A DNA stretch of 64,000 bases, from positions 65,104,932 to 65,168,931 of the forward strand of contig OZ020270.1 of assembly GCA_963971225.1 (NCBI GenBank), given 5' to 3'. Origin of the DNA: Melieria omissa (taxonomy: Eukaryota; Arthropoda; Insecta; Diptera; Ulidiidae). Within the stretch, counting starts at the first letter, position 1. The number at the start of each line of letters is the position of its first letter. The notes beneath the pieces are model-generated. The model had not been told where the DNA came from. It worked only from the letters and a program-made list of their open reading frames with translations, and did not search any database. This document shows positions 31,421 to 42,097 of this stretch, one piece after another. The position numbers and the translations under genes are program-made.

Positions 31421-31700
31421 GTAAGACTAGTTAAGAATAAAAATAGTGAATTAGTTAAGCTAGTCAATATGGCTGTACGAATCGAAATAAACCCGGTCAA
31501 ATACCTATCTCCTAGAGCTGGAAAACTATCGATAGTCGAACTACCAGATAGTTTCGATAGTTTGGAAAAAAACTATCGATACTATCGAAACTATCGCATA
31601 GCATTAGATAGTTTTGATAGTTTGGAAAAAACTATCGATACTATCGCAGCCAAAAAACTAAACTAATAGAAATTTTTATTTTGAAATTATTTTTTAAGTA

Positions 31701-32644
31701 AGGGAGAGGGCTGGGTTGTGAACCAGGCTGGGTTGTGAACCATTACCGTTTTTTCTTTCCCTAATTGACATATCGCCAATTTTTCAACTGTCAAGTTTGT
31801 CTTATGATATGACTCTGCTGTTGTGGTTACACCGAAGTACAAACACGTATTGCTTGTGGCAGCAATCGAGTTTGAAAGACATCGTGTTTGAAAATCGAAT
31901 GCGAAAACTTGTTGGCTTTTTTTTAAAGTGCTATCTTAGTGACTGAGCTTATTGCAAAAAGGTCTGTGTAATACATGTTTACTTAGTGTTTTGATTCTAT
32001 TTTACGATGCAATATTTGTTTATGTCGAATTATGATTGGAAGTGTCGTTTATTTTAAAGTTTCCAAAATGGCATCGTGGTTGGGGTGTGAACCACTGAGG
32101 TGGCTGGGTTATGAACCACCTGTTTTTCGTACTACATTTGTTCTAACACTGTCAAATATGGACGGATATATTAAAATAAAGTAATTTTATGTAATTTCAC
32201 TCAATTTCCTTGAGTTCACTTGAAGTGGGCCAATGCGAGAACGCGTTCGTATTTCACATGCAAACATTGCGACCGATTAGGATGAAAATTCAAAAAATTG
32301 AGCACTTTCATTCATTGCGATTTTTTAGCCTAAGTGGCGTCATTATAACTTTTTTCACCTCTTGAGGCCTCCTGATTAAATAAATCCTCAACTTACTTAA
32401 AAATTATGGGTGTTTTCTTCGTATTTTCCGATTTTAATAGGGATTTTCCAGATGGTTCACAACCCAGCCACTTTCTTGGAAAAGCGAAAAATCAAGTCCT
32501 TAGAAAATTGGACGTAGCGAGTTAAATATCAATCAAAACAGTAATCCGTAACAGTAAACGGTATCTTCGATTTTTCGATATCTTTATTTTGAGAAAAGTT
32601 AGAGCCAAAAAACAAAACCCGGTTCACAACTCAGCCCTCTCCCT
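31701..32644. mobile_element. TA-flanked MITE, copy 1 (944 bp)
   Basis: The ends AGGGAGAGGGCTGGGTTGTG and its complement are flanked by TA (31699-31700 and 32645-32646). A second copy lies at 39121-40096 in the opposite orientation. The phrase GGTTCACAACCCAGCC recurs near both ends and inside. No transposase frame was recognised. Confidence 0.92.
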
Positions 32645-32646
32645 TA

Positions 32647-33100
32647 TATTTTAAAACATTATAAAGTATATTGAAGTATATTTTTAAACATTAAACGTTT
32701 TCAACGCAATTGCAGCAGACAGCACGACAAAAACCAAAACTCAAGAATATGTTTCCGTGCTTGAAAAAACATGCACATAAGTCGTCTCACTCGCCCTTTT
32801 TGACAAAATAACAGATACTATTATGTCAGCTTCTCACGTTTCGGTTCAAATTCGGTTTATAGCACCGGTCATGCTAAACATTTCTTTACAATCTTATCAG
32901 ACTTTTTTGTTATCTGACAATTTTTTACGAATTGAAGAAGACATGCTAAACATTTCTTTACAATCTTATCAGACTTTTTTGTTATCTGACAATTTTTTAC
33001 GAATTGAAGAAGACACATAAATTTTTCCGAAAATCGGCCAAATTCAAATAAAATGTACCAATCTGCATAAAATGAAAATTAAAAAATTAATCTACCAAGT
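32647..33100 (+). other. Unassigned AT-rich insert with a 72-bp tandem duplication
   Basis: This stretch lies between the MITE and the resumed gag. It holds an exact or near-exact tandem duplication of 72 bases (32871-32942 and 32943-33014) inside a short open frame. No family was recognised. Clusters of TATCGATAG lie on both sides of the whole insert (31510-31650 and 33166-33245). Confidence 0.6.
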
Positions 33101-33205
33101 TTGGTAGAGTTCTACCAAAGCGTTAACATTCGTGTTGACCTGATCGAAAACACAGATGGCAGCGAATCGATAGTATCGATAGTAACGAAAACCATCGATA
33201 GTGAA

Positions 33206-34250
33206 GTGAAAATGAAAACTATCGATAGTGCCATCGATAGTATTCCAGCTCTACTATCTTCCTTACCGGAGTTTCATGGAGACTATCGAGACCTTCAGAC
33301 ATTCCTAAACCTAGTAGACAGAATCCAACCACTACTCCAGGGATACGACGATTTGTCCCAGGAACTCTGCCGACATTTTGAAAAGTAGATTAAGGAACAA
33401 GGCCAGGGAGGTAATAGAGATAAATTGTCAGGTAGTTACTTGGAACGAGATAAAAGAAGTATTGATCAACAACTTCGGGGAAAGACTATCGGTAGAAGAG
33501 TTATTTGACGAACTAAGAGGAACGACCTTTAAGACAAACAGTATCGACTTTTATAACGAAATAAAAACTAAGCTAAGAAGACAACAATAAAACCACAATG
33601 CTATTCGGTGAAGGAGCAGCAGTGAACGCCATCGTTAGTAATAACATGAGAAGCGCACTGAATATCTTCAAATCTAAATTACCAGAACCAATGAAGTCAA
33701 TTTTAATATGCAGAAACCCAGACTCATTGGAAAAAGCAATAAACATATTGTTCGACGCAGGATATGCACACTTAGGAACAGACGGAAAACCCTACCGTGT
33801 TAACAGACAAAGTCCTAGTAACAGAAATAACCAAAATAACAATCAAAATCCTAGCACAGAAATAACCAAAATAACAATCAAAATCCTAATAACAGAAATA
33901 GCCAAAATTACAATCAAAATTTTAACAATAGACAGAATTGTAATCCTACCAACCGACAAAATTACCAAAACCCTAACAACAGACCGAATTATAATAACCA
34001 GAATTTCAACGACAGACAAAGCCATAACGACCGAAACCAACACAATGGACAGAATCAATACAACTTTAGAGAACGAAACTATAATAACTATAATAACGGA
34101 CCTAGACCAAGAAATCAAAATCATTGGTAGAATGACCAAAGAATGAACGAACAACCTACCCAAAACCAACTACCTATTCCCGAACCAATGAACGCTAACA
34201 ACATCCAAAATTTTCAGCCAGAAGCCTCGGAGGAAACCTACCATGTATAG
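33206..34250 (+). pseudogene. gag: gypsy-type Gag (plus strand), frame-broken
   Basis: Three successive frames read one Gag: LPEFHGDYRDLQTFLNLVD, then KSRLRNKAREVIEI and LINNFGERLSVEELFDELR, then a segment with SILICRNPDSLEKAINIL followed by an Asn/Gln-rich tail. The frame changes near 33385 and 33595. No zinc knuckle was seen, as in 297-like or mdg-like elements. This Gag would form the particle; here it is not translatable as one protein. Confidence 0.83.
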
Positions 34251-34252
34251 AA

Positions 34253-36320
34253 GTAGGAACAAAGCTAGGATCCCTTAAATTCTTAATAGACACCGGAGCC
34301 ACTCACTCCATTATTAATACTGGGCTCTGCAACCCCAAATGGTCCGTACCAATAGAAAAACCAATTACCATGAAAACAATACAACACACTGTTCAAATAC
34401 ACGAAAAGGTTATCATACCTCTATTCAAAGAATTGGGAGATACAAACAAAAAAGTTGAATTTTTTGTTTGCCAATTAAATACCGAATACGACGGCATAAT
34501 TGGTAACAATATCTTAATAGAATTGAAAGCCATCATAAACTTAGAAAATGGCACACTACAAATAGGGCAAAATAAAATTCCATTACAATACCCCACCAAC
34601 CAGGTGAAATACCATTTCGATCACGAGGGAATTCACGAAGTAAGAATTCCTGTTAAGTGCGAAAAAGGTCTAGTTTACCTACCAAGAGTAGCCACGGACA
34701 ACAAAAATATTGAAATTCTAGAAGGCGTACATGAAGCCAATAACTCCCAAATCAACGCCCTTGTAAAAATTCCAAATAAAGGAAAGCTAAACCTAATTAT
34801 TAACAAACAAGACGTAGTAAAAGTAACAGAAACAAATTTCTCTATTCACGAATACAACAACCAAAAAGTCCAAACGACAGACGACTTACTCAGCCAAATC
34901 CGAACCCAACATCTTTCAGATGAAGAGAAGAATAAACTTATGCCAGTAATAAAGAATTTCAATAACATATTTTATAGAGAAGGAACCGACTTGTCTTCCA
35001 CTAATGCGATAAAACACGAAATTAGAACTACGAATAATATACCAATAACTGCCCACACTTATAGATACCCTTACATACATAAGGAAGAGGTACAAAATCA
35101 GATCAAAGAAATGTTAGAAAGTGGTATAATAAGACCAAGCCATTCACCCTACACTGCCCCAGTTTGGATAGTACCCAAAAAACTTGATGCTAGTGGGAAT
35201 AAGGAATGGCGCCTGGTGATTGATTACCGTAAGTTAAATGAAGTGACGATCGACAATAAGTACCCCATTCTCAATATGGACGAAATCCTGGAAAAATTAG
35301 GAAGGTGCCACTACTTCACCACATTAGATCTGGCAAAAGGCTTCCATCAGATAGAAATTAAGGAGAGCGATATTCATAAAACAGCATTCCGAGTCGAAGG
35401 AGGGCACTACGAATTCATACGTATGCCGTTCGCGCTCAAAACAGCCCCGGCAACCTTCCAACCTTGATGACATAGTCATCTTCTCAACATTCCTCCAGGA
35501 ACACATAGAATCACTCACTAAAGTCTTCAAGCGCCTCAAAGATGCCAACTTAAAGGTACAACTGGACAAAAGTGAATTCTTAAAACCTAAGACCGAATTT
35601 TCAGGGCACATTGTTTCTCCGGAAGGTATCCAACCAAACCCCAAGAAAATTCTTTGCGTTCAAAATTTACCTTTACCTAAGTCACAAAAGCAAATTAAAC
35701 AGTTTCTTGAACTCACCGGCTTTTATCGTAAATTTATAAAGGATTACGCTAAAGTAGCCAGACCTATGATCAAATATCTGAAGAAAGAAGCATTAGTAGA
35801 CACCACCGATCCAGAATATATCAATAGCTTTCAAACCCTGAAACTCATGCTAGTCAATGAACCAATACTGGTCTATCCTGATTTCAAAAAGAACTTTACT
35901 CTACAAACAGACGCAAGTAATTTCGCATTGGGAGCTGTGCTATCGCAAGACAACCACCCCATTTGCTACGCGAGTCGTACATTAAACGACCATGAGAAGA
36001 ATTACAGTACGATCGAGAAAGAATTACTCGCGATAGTTTGGGCCACACAGCATTTCCGCCCGTACTTGTTTGGGAGAAGATTCATAATAGAAACGGACCA
36101 TAGGCCACTAACATGGCTTTTTTCAGTCAAAGAACCAAATTCAAAGCTCGTGCGATGGAGACTCCGCTTACAAGAATTCGACTATGAGATAAAATACAAG
36201 AAAGGCGTACAAAATGGAAATGCCGACGCACTTTCCCGCCTCGAAGTAAATACTAATGACATAATATACGACATTGTGAACGAATCCGAAAGACCCGTAA
36301 ATTTTTACAAGAACCAATTC
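34253..36320 (+). pseudogene. pol: gypsy-type Pol (protease, RT, RNase H), truncated
   Basis: The protease motif FLIDTGATHSII is near 34285. RT follows: HTYRYPYIHKEEVQNQIKEM, WRLVIDYRKLNEV, LDLAKGFHQIEI. At 35461 a small deletion (about 20 codons, with a frame change) removes the segment between ATFQ and the Asp-Asp of the catalytic YLDD. The frame then continues from DDIVIFS to the thumb (ELTGFYRKFIKDY) and RNase H (QTDASNFALGAVL, ETDHRPLTWLF). It is cut at about 36320 by a LINE, so integrase, any env and the 3' LTR are missing. Confidence 0.87.
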
Positions 36321-37740
36321 ATACTTCCTCGTTTCTTCTTGAAAAATGCTGCAACGCAGTTGCTAAGCCGCTGCAGGTAATATTTAATAAGTCCCTTGAG
36401 TCTGGGATTTTCATAGATGTCATTTATAACCCCCATCTTTAAATGTGGAAATAAAAACAATGTTGCGAATTACAGACCAATAACGAAGCTAACGACGACT
36501 AGTAAACTCTTTGAGTGCACTGCCAACTCCAAAATATCTTTTGTAGTAAAACGCTTAATCTCGCCATCTCAGCACGGGTTTGTCGCGGGTGTTCAACTAT
36601 AACAAACCTTACACTGTTTTCTGAGTATTGCATATCTGCCTTATTTGGGGTTTCACTCTAGTATGCTATCATGGTTTATATCCTATCTTAAAAATAGAGA
36701 AAGTTTTATTAGTATTGAAAATGTCCACTCTCGACCATTTGTAGCAACTTCTGGTGTACCACAAGGCAGTATCCGTGGTCCACTGTTGTTCATTCTGTTT
36801 ATCAATGATATTACATACGCCGTCAGAAATTCTCAGTGCCTTTTGTTTGCCGATGACTTAAAACTTTACGCTAAAGTTAAGGATTTTTCGGACGTTTCTA
36901 ATTTACAGTCGGATATAAACTCAATCGTTCGTTGGTGTGTTAAAAACCAACTCCAACTTAATGTTTCAAAGTGTCACTTTGCCACTTTCTCGAAGTCAAC
37001 CAATCCTATAAATACTTCGTATTCCCTGGCGAACTCCCCGCTTGGTCGAATCATGGAAGTTAAAGACCTTGGGGTAATTTTTGATTCTAAATTCAGCTTT
37101 GTACCCCACTTGAATTACATCATACCTAAAGCCTACTCCTTGCTAGCGTTCATTCGCCGTAACGGTGCGGAATTCTCTGATCCATACACGCTTAAGTCGC
37201 TTTATACAAGTCTGGTTCGTTCTAGGCTAGAATATGGTTCTTTCATATGGAATCCATTTTAAGCATCTCATGTCTCACGAATTGAACGAATCCAAAAGTC
37301 GTTTGTTCGCTTCGCTCTGAGGTCTCTCAGGTTTGCAGATCCTTTACCATCCTATGAGGCACGTTGCAAGCTAATTGACCTAAAGTCTCTGGAAAACAGA
37401 AGAACAACCTTGGCACTGATGTTCGTTTCTGACATCGTGGTGGGAAGGGTTGACTGCCCATCTTTGCTGCAGTTAATTAACTTCGATGTTCCTTCAAGAG
37501 CGCTACGACAGGCAGGCACATTCTACTTAAGCACTTGCCGAGCTAATTATGCTTTAAACTCCCCTTTATACAGAGCTTTAAACGTGTATAACACTGTATC
37601 TTCTAAATTCAAGTTAGACTTGTTTCTTTCAAAAGATATTTTTAAAAATAATCTAAAACATGTTCTCTAGTTTTAAGTTTAGTTTGTAATGTGTCTGTAA
37701 GAACAATCTGTTCATAGACTTAAATTAATAAATAAAAATC
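36321..37740 (+). pseudogene. 5'-truncated CR1/Jockey-like LINE RT
   Basis: It opens inside RT (FFLKNAATQLLSRC ... FITPIFKCGNKNNVANYRPI), with QHGFVAGVQ followed by a gap of about 70 residues near 36602-36645 that removes the first catalytic Asp block. SGVPQGSIRGPLLFILFIND and the catalytic FADD (about 36847) follow. A TAA at 37260-37262 breaks the frame before the C-terminal region, which ends at 37670. No RNase H is present, in keeping with CR1/Jockey. The 3' end is a short TAATAAATAAA run near 37725-37737. Confidence 0.83.
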
Positions 37741-39045
37741 GTCATAGCTTTCCTTCGGCTGCTGTTTGCGCAAAGAAATTTTCAAAATTACTTCATGGTC
37801 TGTTTCTAAAACACCGAACTCTTTTCTTAACCCTTTCATTCCCGAATTATGAAATAGCCATAGAAACAAATTGGAAGTTGGTTATTTGAAACGAGAGAAC
37901 TATTTAAAAGTATTTTGCATCATATTTAAAATGGTTTCGACTTTCCAGTGGGAGGTGCGAGGAGGAGGTAGCCATACTACGCTAGACTACACTGGGCTTT
38001 TATGAAGCAAAATTAAAACATATTTTATATGAAAACAAAATGTCCCTTATTTACAAGTTTTTAGAGTTATTTGTTAGAATTTTAGAGTTATTTGGTGTCC
38101 TTTGTTAAACATAGAGCAATATTACATTTTTGCCATTTAAATCTGCTGCCCTGTCGAGCGGGAACCGTTGCACAAATGTTAACAATTTTCAATGTTCCCA
38201 TAAAAACAAACTACATATTTTGCTGAAAAAGCTCAGAACAATGTTTCTTTTAAGCGATACAATTCATAGAATGGGAAAAATCGAAAATTATACATCGAAA
38301 TTCCAAATTTGAATTTGGTAGCCATATGGCTACCATGGGAAGGAAAGGGTTAAGGCGTTACACAAGTGCGGATATGAAGCATAAGGATTCTGTCTACTGA
38401 AAGTCCAATAAAAAATCTCAGCTTGTCCTTTCAAGAAAATATGGAAATTCGACAACAGAAGGTCCATGGGACATTTTGATCGTTCGCTTAAGGTGTTAAT
38501 TTTAAAAAGGAAATCAGAAACGCTAGTTGTGCCATCGTAAGAAATATTCCATTTTTGCAATTTAATAGAACTGCTTGCAACATTTGCAACTGAGTTACTC
38601 GAGTGGTCTGATGCCGAAGTCATACCGCTATTATTTGCGTTGGGTCTAGCTTTAGCAACATTCAAAGTAGCGAATTCGCTTCGCAAGGAACTTAATTCTC
38701 GACGAAACTCTTCTTGGGTATCGCGTATGGTCTGACGGAGGTATGTGGCTAAATCGTCTATTGTTGAGGAGTTATGACTTGTTGGCTGAGGATTGTTACC
38801 CATAGTAGGTATGTCAGATCGCGGCGAATTCATATTCGGCGCGGACGCAAATTGTTCGTTCAAGGGTGGCAAAAGCAAAGAATTGTTTGGATTGGACATA
38901 TTTCACCAGCAGCAGCGTCTACAGCGCTTGTTAGCAATGGTTGCTGGTCTGTACTAGTACCGGGCGGAGAGTGCACCACTCTTGGAAGTGAGCCTCTACC
39001 ACGAAAACTCCTATTTAAATTATTTTTATGAGTTCGAGTTTCCAT
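37738..39045 (-). pseudogene. gag: Minus-strand gypsy-type Gag, split by a TTAA MITE
   Basis: On the minus strand a Gag runs from METRTHKNN (39045) through a frame change near 38900 into SNPNNSLLLPPLNEQF and on to KWNISYDGTTSVSDFLFKI, LKGQAEIFYWTFSR and PHLCNAL. It then continues past the MITE at 37826 with RKEFGVLETDHEVILKISL. This capsid pattern is common to insect gypsy/Kabuki-like Gags. It stops at the LINE at 37740. It might be the front of the element whose gag end and pol lie at 16530-11639. Confidence 0.75.
37831..38349. mobile_element. piggyBac-type MITE, 519 bp
   Basis: The ends CCCTTTCATTCCC and GGGAAGGAAAGGG are flanked by TTAA (37827-37830 and 38350-38353). A perfect palindrome GGTAGCCATATGGCTACC lies just inside the right end (about 38318-38335), with a partial version near the left. 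It has no coding. It interrupts the minus-strand gag, whose frame joins correctly across one TTAA. Confidence 0.9.
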
Positions 39046-39120
39046 ACCAACTCAATCAGTAGAACAAAAAAACATTAAGTTCCTAAAAATATCATAAAGC
39101 GGCAAAATAACAAAATAGTA

Positions 39121-40096
39121 AGGGAGAGGGCTGGGGTGTGAACCGGGTTTTGTTTTTCGGCTCTAACTTTTCTCAGAATAAAGATATCGAAAAATCGAAG
39201 ATACCGTTGGAAAGGTGAATATATAACGCAACTTTGTTATGAAGACAGATTACCGTTTTGATTGAAATTTAACTCTCTACGTCCAATTTTCTAAGAACGT
39301 GATTTTTTGCTTTTTCAAAAAAGTGGCTGGGTTGTGAACCATCTGGAAAATCCCTATTAAAGTCAGAAAATACGAAGAAAACACCCATAATTTTTAAGTA
39401 CATTGAGAATTTATTTAATCAGGAAGCCTCAAGAGGTGAAAAAAAGTTATAATGACGCCTCTTAGGCCAAAAAATCGCAATGAATGAAACTGCTCAATTT
39501 TTTTAATTTTCATCCTAATCTGTGTCGGAATGTTTGCATGTGAAATACGAACGTGTTCTCGTATTGGCTCACTTCAAGTGAACACAACGAAATCGAGTTA
39601 AATTATATAAAATGACTTTATTTTAATATATCCGTCCATATTTGACAGTGTTAGAACAAATGTAGTACGAAAAACAGGTGGTTCATAACCCAGCCACCTC
39701 AGTGGTTCACAGCCCAACCACGATGCCATTTTGGAAACTTTAAAATAAACGACACTTCCAATCATAATTCGACATAAACAAATATTGCATCGTAAAATAG
39801 AATCAAAACACTAAATAAACATGTATTACACTGACCTTTTTGCAATAAGCTCAGTCACTAAGATAGCACTTTAAAAAAAAGCCAACAAGTTTTCGCAGTC
39901 GATTTTCAAACACGATGTCTTTCAAACTCGATTGCTGCCACAAGCAATACGTGTTTGTACTTCGGTGTAACCACAAAAGCAGAGTCATATCATAAGACAA
40001 AATTGACAGTTGAAAGATTGGCGATATGTCAATTAGGGAGAGAAAAAACGGCAATGGTTCACACCCCAGCCTGGTTCACAACCCAGCCCTCTCCCT
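39121..40096. mobile_element. TA-flanked MITE, copy 2 (976 bp, inverted relative to copy 1)
   Basis: Same family as 31701-32644, with ends AGGGAGAGGGCTGGGGTGTG and complement, and TA at 39119-39120 and 40097-40098. The two copies are similar along their whole length in opposite orientation. A minus-strand frame of 67 residues inside has no recognised domain. Confidence 0.92.
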
Positions 40097-40098
40097 TA

Positions 40099-40784
40099 AT
40101 AAAAAGCTTTCGTTTTCTTCTTAAACGGGGAATGTCAACAATACAACATGTAGGACAGCAAAGCATTAGAATTTCAAATGCAAGGTCGGAATGTGTAGGC
40201 AAAATACGACCGCACGAGCGATACAGTATTGACTCTACTCATATTATTCCTAGGAAGAATACTACGTCATATGCATCTTACGAAAAATAGCATTATATGA
40301 AAAAGTAAATTCGCGTAGCCTTACAATTCAAAACAAAATAATCAGGTTTCGATCTCCTAAAAAAAATCTTCCGCAGTGGCAGCATGGAATCGAACATACA
40401 ATTCAATAATCACGGTCTCATGCTTCCGAAAAATTCGGGAAACTTTACACGTTCAACTTAAGCAAAACGCTGTTCATATTCGATTAATTAGTCATGTTTT
40501 ATGTTATCGCAACACGGCTCAGAAAATGAGATTCCAAATTGACCGGGACTTATAACATTAAACATGACTTCCAAATACACAAAAAAACTATATTAAACCT
40601 GATTCTAAAGACTATGAACACCTTTCTGCACTGTCCCAGCTCGTAACTCGCATTTAACTGTTGCAACATGGGGCAACGTTCTATGTTGCAACCAACAATG
40701 CCACTGGAAAATTGTTACATCAACCTCATCGTTTGTTGCGTTGGGCGCCATTCTATGTTGCGCGCGGGTTCACAAAAACAAATA
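40099..40784. other. No gene recognised (possible 5' region of the minus-strand gypsy)
   Basis: AT-rich sequence with no convincing coding frame. Near 40660-40770 two related GTTGCRAC...TTCTATGTTGC segments occur. If the minus-strand gag at 39045 belongs to a gypsy element, this would be its leader; that is only inference. Confidence 0.4.
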
Positions 40785-42095
40785 CTACTGTGATCAAACT
40801 GAAAGGTGAATTTTGTTATATTTTTAAAATCTTTATTTATTCTTGCAAATCCATTTCATCTCCTTCAAAGTAATCCCCTCCCGCTGCAATACACTTATGT
40901 CAACGAATTTTCCATTCATCATAGCACTTGGAAAAATCCTCCGTCGGGATGGCCATCAGAGCCTTCTTCGATTCAGCTTTTATCTCCTCAATTGAGTCAA
41001 AACTGTGTCCTCGGAGTGGTCTTTTGAGTTTGCTGAACAGCCAGAAGTCACACGGGGCCAAATCAGGCGAATACGGTGCTTGCGGAACGATATTTGTTGA
41101 ATTTTTGGCGAAATGATCACGAAGAACCAATGCAGTATGAGATGGTGCATTATCGTGGTGCAAAACCCAAGAGTTGCCGGCCCACAATTCTGGCCTCTTA
41201 AGGCGAATAGCTTCACGTAAGCGGCGCATAACGCTCAAATAATATTCCTTGTTGACAGTTTGGCCCGGCGGAAGGAATTCATAATGCACTACACCACGAT
41301 AATCAAAGAAAACTGTCAACATGACCTTGATTTTTGAGCGACTTTGACGCGATTTTTTTGGTCTTGGCTCACCTTTTGCACGATATTCGCTCGATTGATC
41401 GGTTGTTTCGGGATCGTAAGCGTAGACCCAAGTCTCATCTCCAGTTATGATGCGTTTCATTACGTTTTGATAGTCAGAAAGCATTGTTTCACAGATGTTA
41501 ACACGACGGTCTTTTTCGAAAAAATTGAGTGTTTTTGGAACCATTCGAGATTTGACTCTTCTCAAGCCCAATTCGTCTTTCAAAATCGCCTGCACCGATC
41601 CAAATGATATGCCCAAACTATCAGCAATGTCTCTAATAGTTAATCGACGATTTTCAAGCACCATTTCTTTGACTTGTTTGACGTGATGTTCATCAGTCGA
41701 TGGTTTTGGCCGATTTGACACCACATTTTTCTCAACACTCTCACGACCGGCTTTGAACTCGTTATACCACTTGTAAACACTTTTAGAAGACAGAGTTTGA
41801 TCACCAAAGGCTTTTTGCAACATCCTCAACGATTCTGCAGGCGAAATTTCATTCCGCAAACAAAATTTAATGCAACTTCTTTGTTCAATAAATTCAGACA
41901 TAGTAAAAATCGAAGAATTCACTTTTAGAGCCTCACAAAACGACGCGTATCTCAAATACTAATGAATATTTTGACGTGAAATTTAGCATAGATGTCACTA
42001 ACAGTGCTACCAACTTACAGAAACAAAAAATTTACCGATTCGAAAAACCCGCGAAGTTTAAATTAAAAATTCACCTTTCAGTTTGATCACAGTAG
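40785..42095 (-). mobile_element. mariner transposon, structurally complete
   Basis: Inverted repeats of about 30 bases beginning CTACTGTGATCAAACTGAAA match perfectly and are flanked by TA (40783-40784 and 42096-42097). At 1311 bp it has the full length of a mariner and carries one transposase frame on the minus strand. Confidence 0.95.
40900..41901 (-). CDS. mariner transposase, one nonsense codon near the C-terminus
   Basis: From the probable start (MSEFIEQRSCIKFCL) there are 333 codons. The N-terminal paired helix-turn-helix region includes SSKSVYKWYNEFKAG and LTIRDIADSLGISFGSVQ. The catalytic D,D34D triad is in TGDETWVY, LHHDNAPSH and YSPDLAPCDFWLF. A TGA at 40900-40902 stands where members have Trp (DEWKIR then stop); coding similarity continues for about 20 more codons to a TAA at 40837-40839. 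The open frame can start upstream at 41955, but the Met at 41901 fits the family length. Cut-and-paste transposition at TA is the known role. The short C-terminal loss makes activity uncertain. Confidence 0.9.
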   Translation of the reverse strand: MSEFIEQRSCIKFCLRNEISPAESLRMLQKAFGDQTLSSKSVYKWYNEFKAGRESVEKNVVSNRPKPSTDEHHVKQVKEMVLENRRLTIRDIADSLGISFGSVQAILKDELGLRRVKSRMVPKTLNFFEKDRRVNICETMLSDYQNVMKRIITGDETWVYAYDPETTDQSSEYRAKGEPRPKKSRQSRSKIKVMLTVFFDYRGVVHYEFLPPGQTVNKEYYLSVMRRLREAIRLKRPELWAGNSWVLHHDNAPSHTALVLRDHFAKNSTNIVPQAPYSPDLAPCDFWLFSKLKRPLRGHSFDSIEEIKAESKKALMAIPTEDFSKCYDEWKIR

Positions 42096-42097
42096 TA

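Noticed and set aside
33843..34169. Minus-strand Ile/Val-rich open frame
   Set aside because: It is the complement of the Asn/Gln-rich Gag tail and arises from AAC/AAT codon bias.
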